Assembly: GCA_036500765.1 (NCBI GenBank)
Contig: DASYBM010000004.1
Location: forward strand, 1,612,001 to 1,676,000
DNA length: 64,000 nucleotides
Source of the DNA: Candidatus Sulfotelmatobacter sp.
Lineage (GTDB): Bacteria; Acidobacteriota; Terriglobia; Terriglobales; Acidobacteriaceae
Direction of reading: 5' to 3'
Numbering within the stretch: the first letter of the stretch is position 1; each line of letters begins with the position of its first letter. Shown here piece after piece: positions 8,695 through 18,322 of this stretch. The notes beneath the pieces are model-generated. The model ran no database searches. It was given only the letters and a program-made list of their open reading frames with translations, and was not told the origin of the DNA. The position numbers and the translations under genes are program-made.

Positions 8695-10659
8695 TCATCC
8701 GGCGACCGCATTGGTCTGCGCGGTATTTATCGCCGAATCGATTTCGCCGTCGAGAAATACTCTCTGCCATAGTTCGAGATTCAACAATCGCCAGATGCGA
8801 TTGCCGTGATCGCGGCGCCCGGCGCGATGCTCGGCAAAGATTCGCCGGATCGTCTCGATGCGAAAGAGATTTCTTGCCGTGCTGCGCGAATCCGTCAGCA
8901 GCCGCTCAATCTCCTCCAGTTGCGGACCCGCCAGCCAATAGGCCCACGGCGTCGGGAAGCCCATTTTCTTGCGGTAAACAATGTCCGCTGGCAAAAGATC
9001 TTCCACCGCTTCTTTCAGAATAAATTTTCCCGCCATCCCTCGGATCTGCTCGCTCGCTGGAATGCGCGCCGTGAATTCCACCAGCGGATGATCGAGAAAC
9101 GGCACCCGGCTCTCGATCGAGGCTGCCATGCTCATTTGGTCCTGCTTCATCAGCAGTTCAATCAGGTAACTGTTGATGTCGGTATAGAGCAGCCGGTGCA
9201 GCAAGTCTGACGATGTCGGAGAAGACGATCGGGACGACGAACGTTCCCATGCGCTCATCGACCCGGCATAGGGTTGCCCCATACTCGCGAGCGCCTCGGG
9301 CGTCAGCAACTCCGGAAGCTCGCTGCCGGGAAACGCCGAGTAGAAATTGTCGAAATAAAACGACGCCCAGTCCGCGCCATCCTTCATCAGGAATGTATGC
9401 TCCAGTTTGCGGTGCAGCCCGGCAGAAAAAGGCGCAGCGTGCAGCGCCGAGCGCAATCCCTGCCGCAGGAATCCCGGTGTCAGCGTCCGGTACGTCCGGT
9501 CCATTTTCGAATTCAACAGAGTCCACGCATAGCGCGTATAGCCGGCCAGGGTCTCGTCGCTGCCTTCTCCTGTGAGCACAACCGTCACGCGTTCTCGAGC
9601 CAACTTGGCCACGGAATACAAGGACAGACTCGAGGGCCAAACGACGGGTTCGTCTTCATGCCAGATCAACTGCGGCAGGCTGGCGAAAAATTCCTCGCGA
9701 CTCAGACGGACTTCATGATGGTCCGACTTGATGTGGGCAGCGACCTGGCGCGCGTAGGGCAATTCACTGAACTGCTCTTCCCCATAACCGACCGCAAAGG
9801 TTTGAATCTGGTCTCCGCGAATTTTCGTGGCCAGCGCGGCCACGGCGCTCGAGTCCAGCCCGCCGCTCAAAAACATTCCCAGCGGGACCTCGCTCATCAG
9901 ATGCGATTCCACTGCATCTTCCAGTAGTTTTCGGTACCTCTTCACATAGTATTCGTGCGGACGAACTTCGCGATCCACTTCGGTCGTGAGGTCCCAGTAG
10001 CGCTCGATCTTCGGTTCGCCGCGTTCGGAAAGTTGCAGTGTATGCCCGGGCATCAGCTTGCGGATTCCGGCAAACATGGTCTCCGGTCCGGTGACGTAGC
10101 CGAACGCGAGATACTCCGCGAGCGTGCCGCGGTTGAACTCGGCCTCCACATCGGGATAGGCCAGAATCGTCTTGATCTCCGACCCGAACAGGAACGACTT
10201 GCCATCCCAGCGATAGTAAAAGGGTTTAATTCCCAGGCGATCCCGCGCCGCGAACAGTACGCGCTTGCGGCGATCCCAAATCACAAACGCGAACATGCCC
10301 CGCAGATGCGTCACGCAATCGCGGCCATATTGTTCGTACAGGTGGACGATGGTTTCTGTGTCGCTGTGCGTGCGGTAGGTGTGCCCTTGCGCCTCCAGTC
10401 CCCTCCGCAACTCTGCATGGTTGTAGATTTCGCCGTTGAAAACGATCCAGACGTCACGATTTTCATTGGCCAGCGGCTGATGTCCGCTCTTGACGTCAAT
10501 GATGCTCAGCCTACGCATGGCCAGACCGACATTCTCTTCCACGAAGAAGCCCTCGTCGTCGGGCCCGCGATGCACAATGCGGCGGTTCATGCCCGCCAAC
10601 ACGTCTCCCTTGACATGCCAATCGCGCTCGGAAAAAAAGATCCCGCAAATTCCACACAT
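8695..10659 (-). CDS. asparagine-synthase-like glutamine amidotransferase, copy 1
   Basis: Class II glutamine amidotransferase fused to an asparagine-synthase domain, 654 aa. The N-terminal nucleophile Cys2 (MCGICGIF), the glutaminase motif FNGEIYNHAEL and the ATP-pyrophosphatase loop FLSGGLDSSAVA (about residue 265) are intact. In EPS loci such enzymes are thought to amidate a sugar carboxylate, and members tied to exosortase loci form a named family (exosortase A-associated amidotransferase, from memory). A plain asparagine synthetase cannot be excluded by sequence, but two copies inside a polysaccharide locus argue for glycan amidation. It lies 4 bp after the heparinase-type gene. Confidence 0.85.
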   Translation of the reverse strand: MCGICGIFFSERDWHVKGDVLAGMNRRIVHRGPDDEGFFVEENVGLAMRRLSIIDVKSGHQPLANENRDVWIVFNGEIYNHAELRRGLEAQGHTYRTHSDTETIVHLYEQYGRDCVTHLRGMFAFVIWDRRKRVLFAARDRLGIKPFYYRWDGKSFLFGSEIKTILAYPDVEAEFNRGTLAEYLAFGYVTGPETMFAGIRKLMPGHTLQLSERGEPKIERYWDLTTEVDREVRPHEYYVKRYRKLLEDAVESHLMSEVPLGMFLSGGLDSSAVAALATKIRGDQIQTFAVGYGEEQFSELPYARQVAAHIKSDHHEVRLSREEFFASLPQLIWHEDEPVVWPSSLSLYSVAKLARERVTVVLTGEGSDETLAGYTRYAWTLLNSKMDRTYRTLTPGFLRQGLRSALHAAPFSAGLHRKLEHTFLMKDGADWASFYFDNFYSAFPGSELPELLTPEALASMGQPYAGSMSAWERSSSRSSSPTSSDLLHRLLYTDINSYLIELLMKQDQMSMAASIESRVPFLDHPLVEFTARIPASEQIRGMAGKFILKEAVEDLLPADIVYRKKMGFPTPWAYWLAGPQLEEIERLLTDSRSTARNLFRIETIRRIFAEHRAGRRDHGNRIWRLLNLELWQRVFLDGEIDSAINTAQTNAVAG

Positions 10660-10663
10660 GAAT

Positions 10664-13084
10664 TCAGTTTTTCCCTTCCCAGCGTTCTTTTTCCGCGATC
10701 ACATTACCCGCGAGTTGCGGGCTGTCCTTATCCCGATGCATGCCCCGAACCATCTTCCATCCTTCGCGGTCAACTTCCGCCAACTCCGAATTCGAAGAAA
10801 CTACCTCTAAGCGATCCGCACGTTCGATGATCTCGCAGCGCAACATGGCCCGTTTGGCAGTCATAATCGTAAGTTCGCTCCAGCGCACATAGGTTGCGTT
10901 GCAGCAAATTAACGTTGCAGAATCTTCCGTATTTCCCCAGTACAGAAATTCTGCATCGCTGCTCCAAGCGTCCCCCTTCCACGGCTTGCCTTGACCGAAA
11001 AATACATAACTGCGTTCCGATCCGGCCTGGTAGCCGTAGCCAGCAACTGTCGCGGATGCCTCCATCGGAACAATCCTCGCAAGTTTGGGTCGTGGACGCG
11101 AAGTCTCGGAAACCGGCAGCAGCACGGTTACAAACTCTGTCGGAAGTTTCGCTCGTGTCGCGAAGTGCAGCACGCTGTGATTTTCCCGCTTGCCGTACAC
11201 GGGCGAGTGCAACTCCACCTCGGTAATTTGAGTCCATCCGTGGCCTTCCTCGGTCACAAACTGGAGGCCAACCCCGTCGCTCATAAAAACGTCTTCGCGT
11301 CCGCTCACCGGCCTTAGCCCCGGCCCCAGATGCCAAAACAGATCGAGTTGATATTCACCAAAACCAAGGGCCAGGTCACGCACCAGCCAGAAGCCGGTTT
11401 TAAGCGCAAAAACGAAGCGCCGGTGAATCGCAGGATTCGACAATCTCGAATACCCATCGTGGCTGCCCACAAACAGATCGAACGTATTCCCTGCAATCCA
11501 GCCCTCGGCCTGGACGTTCGGCAGTTTGCCCCAACCGAAAGGGCCGTTCGGTTCGGCCTGATCCTGGTCCGCCACCAGCAGAGTGTTGTGTGCCCGAGTG
11601 CCGCGAAAACGATCGCGTCCTCGATCGCTTCCCACGTATTCGAACGTTCCTGAATCCTCGAGCAACGGGAGTCCGTTGCTGCTTGCCGTCAGGCTGAGGG
11701 CATCGGCGTGTCCGTGGCCTGCGGTATGCGCGCCTTGCGGGCCGGCATCTATCACCAATTGCAGCTTGGCGTCCTGCCCTGTCATCACGTAGAGTCCACT
11801 CCCGCGGAATGCAACCGAGTTCCCCGCAGGTTCAACGGGGGGCAAACGGTTGAATTCTTCGCTGCCTGTTTCTCCCAGCAGCCACAGGGTTTCCTCGCGA
11901 GGACCCCCAGCAATCGTCTTGAAGTCGCCGCGCCCGAACAGAATCGCGCCCGTCGCGAGCGGATCAAGGAGATGCTCCACCCGGTTTCGCGAGGGATCGA
12001 ACAGCCGGCCCCCATCGTCGTCGCCCAGCCGCGGGATGGTGCCACTTCGAGCCAGCATTGCCAGTGGCTCCAGCATGCGCTCCAAGGTCTTATCGAACTC
12101 AGATGAAGTTGAGATCTGGTTCACCGATGCCAGCACCGCGGTATGAAGGAAGAAGTCCAGGGCGTACACGTGATAATAGATCGACTGCTCGAAATGAAGC
12201 CCGTCGCTTTGTACTTGCCGCTCAGCCTCCTGTTGCACGATCTGCAATCCGCGCCGCTGCCAATCCCAGGCGGAGGGAATCTCAGGGCACAGCGTCCCGA
12301 TGAAAAACAGCGCGACCGCCTCGCCCAGCAGATGGGTGTTCGGTGAAAAATATGTAGATAGATAGCAATCGATATGCCGCCCGGAGACTGCCAGGGCGCG
12401 CAACCAATCCGCTCGAAACCCAGCCGGCATCGCTGGCGAATCCTCGAGAAGAAAATAAAGCCACAGCCAAGACAGACTGCGAAACGCAACTTCCAGACTG
12501 CTGGCCCAGTTAATGCCGATGGGATATGGATTTTCACCGTGCCAGTGATGCCACTGGCGAAACAGTTCCACGCCGAACTTCTCGTTGCCCGTCAGGCGGA
12601 ATGCTTTTGCCAGTGTGACCAGATGTTGGTGCCGGTTCAGTTCCCACGTAACTTTACTGTCTCCCACCTCGTCGAAATCGAGATACTTTATCCGGTACCA
12701 AGGCAACTTCGGGGCTCGGATTCCGTGGACGCGGTCGCAATGCCAATCGATCTCCTCTCCATAGTCCACGCCGTCGTAGCCCAGCAAGTCGAAACGATGC
12801 GCGCAGATTCGCTCGGCACGTTCGACGATCTGCTTTGCCTCCTGTGGGAACGACTGCCGCAATCTCTCAATCAGACCCGGAACCTCATCGGTCGAGAAGA
12901 AGAACGTCGGCTGCGATCCCGAAGCAACCGAGTTCATCGCAGGCGCAAACTCCGCACCCGCCTTGTAGCGCGCCAGGTCGAGACGCGCCATGGCCAACTG
13001 GCGGATTCGGTCACCAATTTCCCCGTGCTCCATCCCTAGTGCGCGCCGATAGACGCGCTTCCAGTCCCCCGCCCGCGAACTCAT
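10664..13084 (-). CDS. heparinase II/III family polysaccharide lyase
   Basis: Predicted uronate polysaccharide lyase, 806 aa. An N-terminal alpha/alpha-toroid (about residues 90-380, with SPNTHLLGEAVALFF carrying the catalytic Asn/His region) is followed by the beta-sandwich heparinase II/III domain with the motif GHGHADALSLTA and LLEDSGTFEY (about residues 450-475). The family cleaves uronic-acid glycosidic bonds by beta-elimination (heparin, alginate). No signal peptide is evident at the annotated ATG. Its stop/start overlap with the upstream GT4 gene (ATGA) and its nearness to an AlgD-like dehydrogenase suggest it trims or edits a uronate-containing EPS, as AlgL does for alginate. Exact substrate unknown. 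Confidence 0.85.
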   Translation of the reverse strand: MSSRAGDWKRVYRRALGMEHGEIGDRIRQLAMARLDLARYKAGAEFAPAMNSVASGSQPTFFFSTDEVPGLIERLRQSFPQEAKQIVERAERICAHRFDLLGYDGVDYGEEIDWHCDRVHGIRAPKLPWYRIKYLDFDEVGDSKVTWELNRHQHLVTLAKAFRLTGNEKFGVELFRQWHHWHGENPYPIGINWASSLEVAFRSLSWLWLYFLLEDSPAMPAGFRADWLRALAVSGRHIDCYLSTYFSPNTHLLGEAVALFFIGTLCPEIPSAWDWQRRGLQIVQQEAERQVQSDGLHFEQSIYYHVYALDFFLHTAVLASVNQISTSSEFDKTLERMLEPLAMLARSGTIPRLGDDDGGRLFDPSRNRVEHLLDPLATGAILFGRGDFKTIAGGPREETLWLLGETGSEEFNRLPPVEPAGNSVAFRGSGLYVMTGQDAKLQLVIDAGPQGAHTAGHGHADALSLTASSNGLPLLEDSGTFEYVGSDRGRDRFRGTRAHNTLLVADQDQAEPNGPFGWGKLPNVQAEGWIAGNTFDLFVGSHDGYSRLSNPAIHRRFVFALKTGFWLVRDLALGFGEYQLDLFWHLGPGLRPVSGREDVFMSDGVGLQFVTEEGHGWTQITEVELHSPVYGKRENHSVLHFATRAKLPTEFVTVLLPVSETSRPRPKLARIVPMEASATVAGYGYQAGSERSYVFFGQGKPWKGDAWSSDAEFLYWGNTEDSATLICCNATYVRWSELTIMTAKRAMLRCEIIERADRLEVVSSNSELAEVDREGWKMVRGMHRDKDSPQLAGNVIAEKERWEGKN

Positions 13085-14334
13085 TCCGCACCTCGCGCGC
13101 GCAACAGTTCGGTATAGAGCTGATCGGTTTTTTCAATCATCCGCTGAAAACTGAACTCCGACGCAACGGACTTTCGGCCATTCTCTCCTAAGCTGCTTGC
13201 CAACCCGGGATCGCGCAAAAGACGAAGAATGGCCTGCGCGAGCGCGGACGAATCCTGCGGGGGAACCAGCAGCCCGGTCCTGCCGTCCTGAATGATCTCG
13301 GCATTGCCTCCAACCCGGCTGGCAACAGTGGGCAAGCCTGCCGCCAGATATTCCAAAACCGCGTTGGGCAAACCCTCGGCCCGGGAGGGCAGAACGGCAA
13401 TGTCGGAACAGCTCAGAATGCGGGGAACATCGTCGCGCCGTCCGAGAAATAAGAAATGGCGCTCCAGTCCCTGTTGCGCCACCTGCGCTTCAAAGTCCTT
13501 CCTCAGTGCTCCGTCGCCAGCCAGCACAAAACGGCTCTCAGGAAACTCATCCGTGATCGCCTTTGCCGCGGCAATCAGCCAGGGATGTCCCTTGACATCG
13601 CTGTGCATGTTTCCCACCAGCACAATCCATTTCTGCTTTTCCGCCTCCCCACCGGACAAAAGCCAGCTCCGATCTCGCGAACCCCCATTGAATCTCTCCC
13701 CGTCCACACCGTTATGAATCACGCGAATCTTCTCGGGAGCAAAATGATCCTCGGTCTGCATCGCGTCTCGAATCGCATTCGCATTGGTGAGTACAGCGGT
13801 TGAAAGATTCTGCAAACGGCGAACCCATACGCGGCGCCGCGTCTTATATAAATCAAGGTGCGCTAAGTCGCGCTGACTCGAAATGATGACCGGCACACGC
13901 GCCAGCAGCGCCGCCGGGATGCCCAGCAGATTCGCGTACAGGTCGTGAGTGTGAACAATACGGAAACCACCGCGACGCAGAAACACCGCGAGGCGCAGCA
14001 TCTGATAGATACCGCGGACCGAATCGAAGCCGCCCTCGGGATAGAATTCGCGAATAGAAACAGACGTTCCGGCCAACTTCTCCAATAGCGGGCCACGCGC
14101 CCGCAGACAACCCAGAGTAATTTCATAACGCTCGGAGTCCAGCCGTGTCGCCAACTCGACGGCCTGGGTCTCGGTGCCTCCGACGTTCAAGGAATCGACC
14201 AGGAAGAATATTCTCCGGCGCGACCGGGTTGGTCGAGGCGTCGGCCGACCATTCGACGCTTGCCTCTCCCGCAATTCCTGCACTCCCTGCGAGCCCGCAG
14301 CCAGGGATTCCGGGCGTTGGTCCATTGCATCCAT
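13081..14334 (-). CDS. GT4 family glycosyltransferase
   Basis: Glycosyltransferase of the GT-B fold, 417 aa. The acceptor-domain start FLVDSLNVGGTETQAVEL (about residues 48-65) and the donor-domain motif SCSDIAVLPSRAEGLPNAVLEYLAAGLP (about 320-347, with the E-X7-E element) are clear. The first ~40 residues are polar and unlike the family, so translation may start downstream. It is the first gene of the leftward unit and overlaps the lyase gene by 4 nt. It should add a sugar to the lipid-linked EPS repeat on the cytoplasmic face; the donor cannot be read from sequence. Confidence 0.87.
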   Translation of the reverse strand: MDAMDQRPESLAAGSQGVQELRERQASNGRPTPRPTRSRRRIFFLVDSLNVGGTETQAVELATRLDSERYEITLGCLRARGPLLEKLAGTSVSIREFYPEGGFDSVRGIYQMLRLAVFLRRGGFRIVHTHDLYANLLGIPAALLARVPVIISSQRDLAHLDLYKTRRRVWVRRLQNLSTAVLTNANAIRDAMQTEDHFAPEKIRVIHNGVDGERFNGGSRDRSWLLSGGEAEKQKWIVLVGNMHSDVKGHPWLIAAAKAITDEFPESRFVLAGDGALRKDFEAQVAQQGLERHFLFLGRRDDVPRILSCSDIAVLPSRAEGLPNAVLEYLAAGLPTVASRVGGNAEIIQDGRTGLLVPPQDSSALAQAILRLLRDPGLASSLGENGRKSVASEFSFQRMIEKTDQLYTELLRARGAE

Positions 14335-14499
14335 GCTCCTTCATACTAGCGGCAATTCCCCGCCGTTGCACAGCACAACCGTGGTGTCAGAATATTAAGT
14401 TCACGTTAAAAGACGGGCTGCAACACCCGCGCGGTTTGCCGCTATTCGCGCCGTCGGCTATCTTAGAACTTCGCCATTCGAAAGACGAGAAGGGTACAA

Positions 14500-15825
14500 A
14501 TGGGCCGGACGATCAGCATTTTCGGGTTAGGTTATGTGGGAACCGTCACGGCTGCTTGCCTGGCGCACCAGGGAAACCGGGTTACCGGAGTCGACCTCAG
14601 CCCGGCCAAGGTCGCGGCCCTCGACAGCGGACGCAGTCCCATTGTTGAGCCAGCGGTGGCCGACCTGATTGCCGAATCGCAGAAGGCCGGCCGGCTCCGC
14701 GCCACGTCCGATTCCGAAAAAGCTGTTCTCGACACCGAGATCTCCGTCCTCTGCGTGGGCACTCCCAGCATGCGCAACGGTAAACTCGACTTGGGCCACA
14801 TCGGCCCGGTCTGTCAGGAAATCGGAGCCGCCCTCCGCAAGAAAGATTCCTTCCACCTCATCGTACTGCGCAGCACGGTATTGCCGGGCACTGCGGAGAC
14901 CATCGTCGTTCCCACTTTAGAGAAAGCGGGCGGCAAGAAAATCGGACGCGACTTTGGAGTTTGCGTGAATCCTGAGTTCATGCGCGAGGGCACAGCGGTT
15001 GCCGATTTTCTTGAGCCTTCCATCACTATCATTGGAGCCGCCGATCCCGCGCACAGCCAGATTCTTCGCGACCTCTACGCCTGGGTTCCGGGCCGCGTTT
15101 TTGAAACCTCATTCCGCTCCGCCGAAATGGCGAAATATGTCTGCAACGCCTGGCACGCCGTGAAAGTCTCCTTTGCCAACGAAGTCGGCACGTTAGCCAA
15201 GGAGTTGGATGTCGATGCCGAAGCGGTGGTCGAGATCTTCACCGCCGATACCAAACTGAATATTTCTTCGAGTTACCTCAAACCTGGATTTGCATTCGGC
15301 GGCTCGTGCCTGCCCAAAGATGTGCGCGCTTTGACCTATCGCGCCAAGGAACTCGATCTCGAGTTGCCGCTCTTTGAATCGATTCTGCCCAGTAACGAGG
15401 CCCATATCGATCGCGCGCTCGACATCGTATTAAGCACGGGAAAGAAAAATGTCGCCATGCTGGGCCTCAGCTTCAAGGCCGCCACCGACGATCTGCGGGA
15501 GAGTCCGCAGGTGCAACTAGTCAAGCGTTTGATTGGAGAAGGTTGCAAGCTCCACATCTGGGACGACAATGTTTCCCTGGGACGCCTCATCGGTTCCAAC
15601 CGGCAATACATCGAAGACGTCATTCCCCATATCGGTTCCCTGCTTTCTTCGAATCTGGCGGACGTGCTGGCAAACGCCGACGTGGTTATTATTGGCACGC
15701 GCGGCATCGAGCGGAAAACTCTCGAAGCCCAACTCCGCCCCAGCCACTTCGTAGTCGATCTGGTAAACCTGGAAAAGGCTCGGCGCCCGGCCTCGTCGAA
15801 CTCGTACGAGGGGTTGTGCTGGTAA
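14500..15825 (+). CDS. algD: GDP-mannose 6-dehydrogenase (AlgD-like nucleotide-sugar dehydrogenase)
   Basis: NAD-dependent four-electron nucleotide-sugar dehydrogenase, 441 aa, oxidising C6 of the sugar to a carboxylate. It shows the NAD-binding start SIFGLGYVGTVTAACLA, the catalytic Cys motif GFAFGGSCLPKDVRALTYRA and the C-terminal GLSFKAATDDLRESP. The segments SPIVEPAVADL, VLRSTVLPGT, KYVCNAWHAVKVSFANE and the final GLCW follow Pseudomonas AlgD closely (recalled from memory), which favours GDP-mannose over UDP-glucose as substrate. The product would be GDP-mannuronate. It opens the rightward unit, with AGAAGGG upstream of the ATG. The 165-bp gap to the leftward unit must hold divergent promoters. 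Confidence 0.82.
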   Translation: MGRTISIFGLGYVGTVTAACLAHQGNRVTGVDLSPAKVAALDSGRSPIVEPAVADLIAESQKAGRLRATSDSEKAVLDTEISVLCVGTPSMRNGKLDLGHIGPVCQEIGAALRKKDSFHLIVLRSTVLPGTAETIVVPTLEKAGGKKIGRDFGVCVNPEFMREGTAVADFLEPSITIIGAADPAHSQILRDLYAWVPGRVFETSFRSAEMAKYVCNAWHAVKVSFANEVGTLAKELDVDAEAVVEIFTADTKLNISSSYLKPGFAFGGSCLPKDVRALTYRAKELDLELPLFESILPSNEAHIDRALDIVLSTGKKNVAMLGLSFKAATDDLRESPQVQLVKRLIGEGCKLHIWDDNVSLGRLIGSNRQYIEDVIPHIGSLLSSNLADVLANADVVIIGTRGIERKTLEAQLRPSHFVVDLVNLEKARRPASSNSYEGLCW

Positions 15826-15836
15826 TTCACTGACCA

Positions 15837-17090
15837 ATGAAAATACTCTGGGTCAAGGCAGGAAAGCTGTTGCCGGTCGACACCGGAGGCAAGATCCGGT
15901 CGTTTAATATTCTGCGGCATCTGGCGCGAAGCCATGATGTCACGCTCCTGTCGTATTATGGCGGACCTCGCGACCTGGAGTACGAAACCGCCGTCACGCA
16001 GCGTCTGCCGGGCGCCGTAACCATCCACACCGCCGCGCCCGAGGGCGGTCTCGCGCAGTCTCTGGATTACGTTCTCCGTCTTCCGTCCACGGCTCCCTAC
16101 GCGGTCAGAAAGTTCACGCACGCAAGCGTTCGACAAGAAGTTGCTCGCCTTCTGTCCGATCGCAGCCTCGACGTGGCCGTGTGCGATTTTCTTTCGGCGT
16201 CGCTGAATTTTCCCGCGAGTCTGTCTGCGCCCGTCGTTCTCTTTCAACACAATGTCGAAACCATGCTCTGGAGGCGCATGGCGCGCACCGAAACATCTCC
16301 CCTCCGAAAGCTCTCCTACAATATTGAGTCCCGGAAAATGTCGTCCTATGAAACCAGCGCCCTGCGAAGATTTCACCATGTCATCGCGGTCTCCGATAAT
16401 GATCGCGACGCGATGCTGACGTTATCGCCCCGCTGCCCGATTACAGTCGTCCCTACCGGCGTCGACACTGAACAGTATCAGGTCGCGCCTCCGGCTTCCG
16501 CCGCTCCTCCCGTCATCGTCTTTACCGGCTCCATGGATTGGGAACCGAACATCGACGCCATGGAATATTTCTGCCGCGACATCTGGCCAACCATTTTGGC
16601 GTCTGTTCCAGCCGCGCGCTTTCAGATCGTCGGCCGCAATCCCCATCCGCGTGTGCAACGTCTCGCCTCGGCATCGGTCGAAGTAACCGGAACGGTCCCT
16701 TCAGTCGCCAGTTATCTGCGATCGGCCACCGTGGTGATCGTTCCGCTACGCATCGGGGGCGGTACGCGACTCAAGATTTTCGAAGCCATGGCCATGGCCA
16801 AGGCTATGGTTTCTACCTCCATCGGCGCGGAAGGTTTGGACGTAACTCATGGCCGCGACCTGCTGATCGCCGACGATGCGGCATCATTTGCCGCCGGCAT
16901 TCTACAGTTTCTGCGTGACCCCGAACTGCGCCGCAGTTGCGAACAAAATGCTGCCGCGCTCGCCGCGAAATACGATTGGTCGCAGATCGCGCGGCTCTTC
17001 GCCGAAGTGCTCCGCGATTCCGCGGCCGCTTTCCGCTCCGGTCAAATCAAAGAGAAAGAGCGCATCGCCATTTCACCGGTGCAGCCGTGA
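15837..17090 (+). CDS. GT4 family glycosyltransferase (exosortase-locus sugar transferase type)
   Basis: GT-B glycosyltransferase, 417 aa. The N-terminal motif PVDTGGKIRSFNILRHLA (about residues 13-30) and the donor-site region VVIVPLRIGGGTRLKIFEAMAMAKAMVSTSIGAEGL are typical of the GT4 members often found in exosortase/PEP-CTERM EPS loci (Stp1-type, recalled from memory). The gene starts 12 bp after the dehydrogenase stop and ends in a GTGA overlap with the ATP-grasp gene, so the three are translationally linked. Confidence 0.87.
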   Translation: MKILWVKAGKLLPVDTGGKIRSFNILRHLARSHDVTLLSYYGGPRDLEYETAVTQRLPGAVTIHTAAPEGGLAQSLDYVLRLPSTAPYAVRKFTHASVRQEVARLLSDRSLDVAVCDFLSASLNFPASLSAPVVLFQHNVETMLWRRMARTETSPLRKLSYNIESRKMSSYETSALRRFHHVIAVSDNDRDAMLTLSPRCPITVVPTGVDTEQYQVAPPASAAPPVIVFTGSMDWEPNIDAMEYFCRDIWPTILASVPAARFQIVGRNPHPRVQRLASASVEVTGTVPSVASYLRSATVVIVPLRIGGGTRLKIFEAMAMAKAMVSTSIGAEGLDVTHGRDLLIADDAASFAAGILQFLRDPELRRSCEQNAAALAAKYDWSQIARLFAEVLRDSAAAFRSGQIKEKERIAISPVQP

Positions 17091-18286
17091 GAATTCTGGT
17101 GCTGGATGGCAACCAGAACCAGGCAGTCGCCTCCGTACGCTCCCTGGCGAAAGCCGGGCATCAAGTTCTCGTCGGCGAGTCGAGTTCTTGGTCCAAGGCC
17201 GGCTGGTCTCGTTATTCATCCGGCAGCTTCCGCTACCCTCCACCGCAAGCGAGCGCCTCTGACTTCGTCGCGCGAATTTCCGAAGTAGCCGCGTACCAGG
17301 CCGGAACGCTAGTGCTGCCCATGACGGAAGCCACTACACTTCCACTCTCAGCCCAGCGCGACTCGCTACTCGCAACCGGGGCTCGGCTCGTCTTGCCCTC
17401 GCATGAGGACGTGCTGCGCGCGTTTAACAAAGAAGAAACGGTGCGCTTGGCGGCTTCTCTAGGAATCGCCGTCCCGACCACCATCCTTGTAGAGAACGCG
17501 GACGAAGCTCGCGAAGCGGCTCATGCGATAAAGTTTCCAGTAGTCCTCAAGCCGCGCAGTTCGGTCGAAACTCAATCCAGCGGTGCGCTGCAAACTACCG
17601 GACGTCCCCGCTACGCCAAAACGCCAGAAGATCTTCAGATCCTCTATCGCGAGATGAGCCGGACCTGCTCCCGGATTCTGGTGCAGGAGTTCGTCGACGG
17701 CGAAGGCGCAGGTTACTTCGCGTTGATGCACCATGGCGAATTGCGGGCAGAGTTCGCGCACCGCCGCATCCGCGACGTTTATCCTACCGGGTCTGGCAGC
17801 GCGCTTCGCGTCAGCGTCGAGCCTGACCCGCAGGTTCGCAGCGCGTCTCTCGCCATGCTCCAGGCTTTGCATTGGCACGGCGTCGCCATGGTGGAGTTCC
17901 GCCAGGTCCCAGCACAGCCGCCCGTCTTCATGGAAGTTAACGGCCGTTTCTGGAATTCCCTGCCCCTCGCCTGTTACGCGGGCGCGGACTTCCCAGCGCT
18001 CTTGGCGCGGATGGCAGAATCGGACGATATGGAAAAGCAAAATTCATTTCGTACCGGCGTCGCATGTCGTTGGCTGCTCGGTGATTTTCGCCATCTCGCG
18101 GAAGTGTGGCGCGGAGCTCCGGCAGGCTACCCCAGGCCGTATCCGGGAAGATTGCGCACGCTCCTGGCAGTGATGACGCCGGTGCCCGGCACCTTCCACG
18201 ACAACTTTCAGTGGGCCGATCCCCTGCCAGAATTAGGTGACTGGCTGAGCTTCTTCGAGCGCGCATTTCAAAAAGCGAGATCATAA
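17087..18286 (+). CDS. ATP-grasp family protein (copy 2)
   Basis: Paralogue of the protein at 763-1962, also 399 aa. It starts VRILVLDGNQNQAVASV, has the ATP-grasp lysine segments FPVVLKPRSSVETQ and RILVQEFVDGEGAGYFAL, and ends the metal site with MVEFRQ...VFMEVNGRFWNSLPLA. GTG at 17087 is chosen because it overlaps the upstream stop (GTGA) and matches the paralogue's start; an open frame extends to 16937 but only inside the glycosyltransferase gene. The next gene is a NodB deacetylase, repeating the ATP-grasp/deacetylase pairing at the left end. Substrate unknown; a ligase acting on a deacetylated or uronate sugar is my inference. Confidence 0.82.
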   Translation: MRILVLDGNQNQAVASVRSLAKAGHQVLVGESSSWSKAGWSRYSSGSFRYPPPQASASDFVARISEVAAYQAGTLVLPMTEATTLPLSAQRDSLLATGARLVLPSHEDVLRAFNKEETVRLAASLGIAVPTTILVENADEAREAAHAIKFPVVLKPRSSVETQSSGALQTTGRPRYAKTPEDLQILYREMSRTCSRILVQEFVDGEGAGYFALMHHGELRAEFAHRRIRDVYPTGSGSALRVSVEPDPQVRSASLAMLQALHWHGVAMVEFRQVPAQPPVFMEVNGRFWNSLPLACYAGADFPALLARMAESDDMEKQNSFRTGVACRWLLGDFRHLAEVWRGAPAGYPRPYPGRLRTLLAVMTPVPGTFHDNFQWADPLPELGDWLSFFERAFQKARS

Positions 18287-18322
18287 TCAGACGAAGATCA
18301 TCGTCGGCGGGAACATTTCGAC

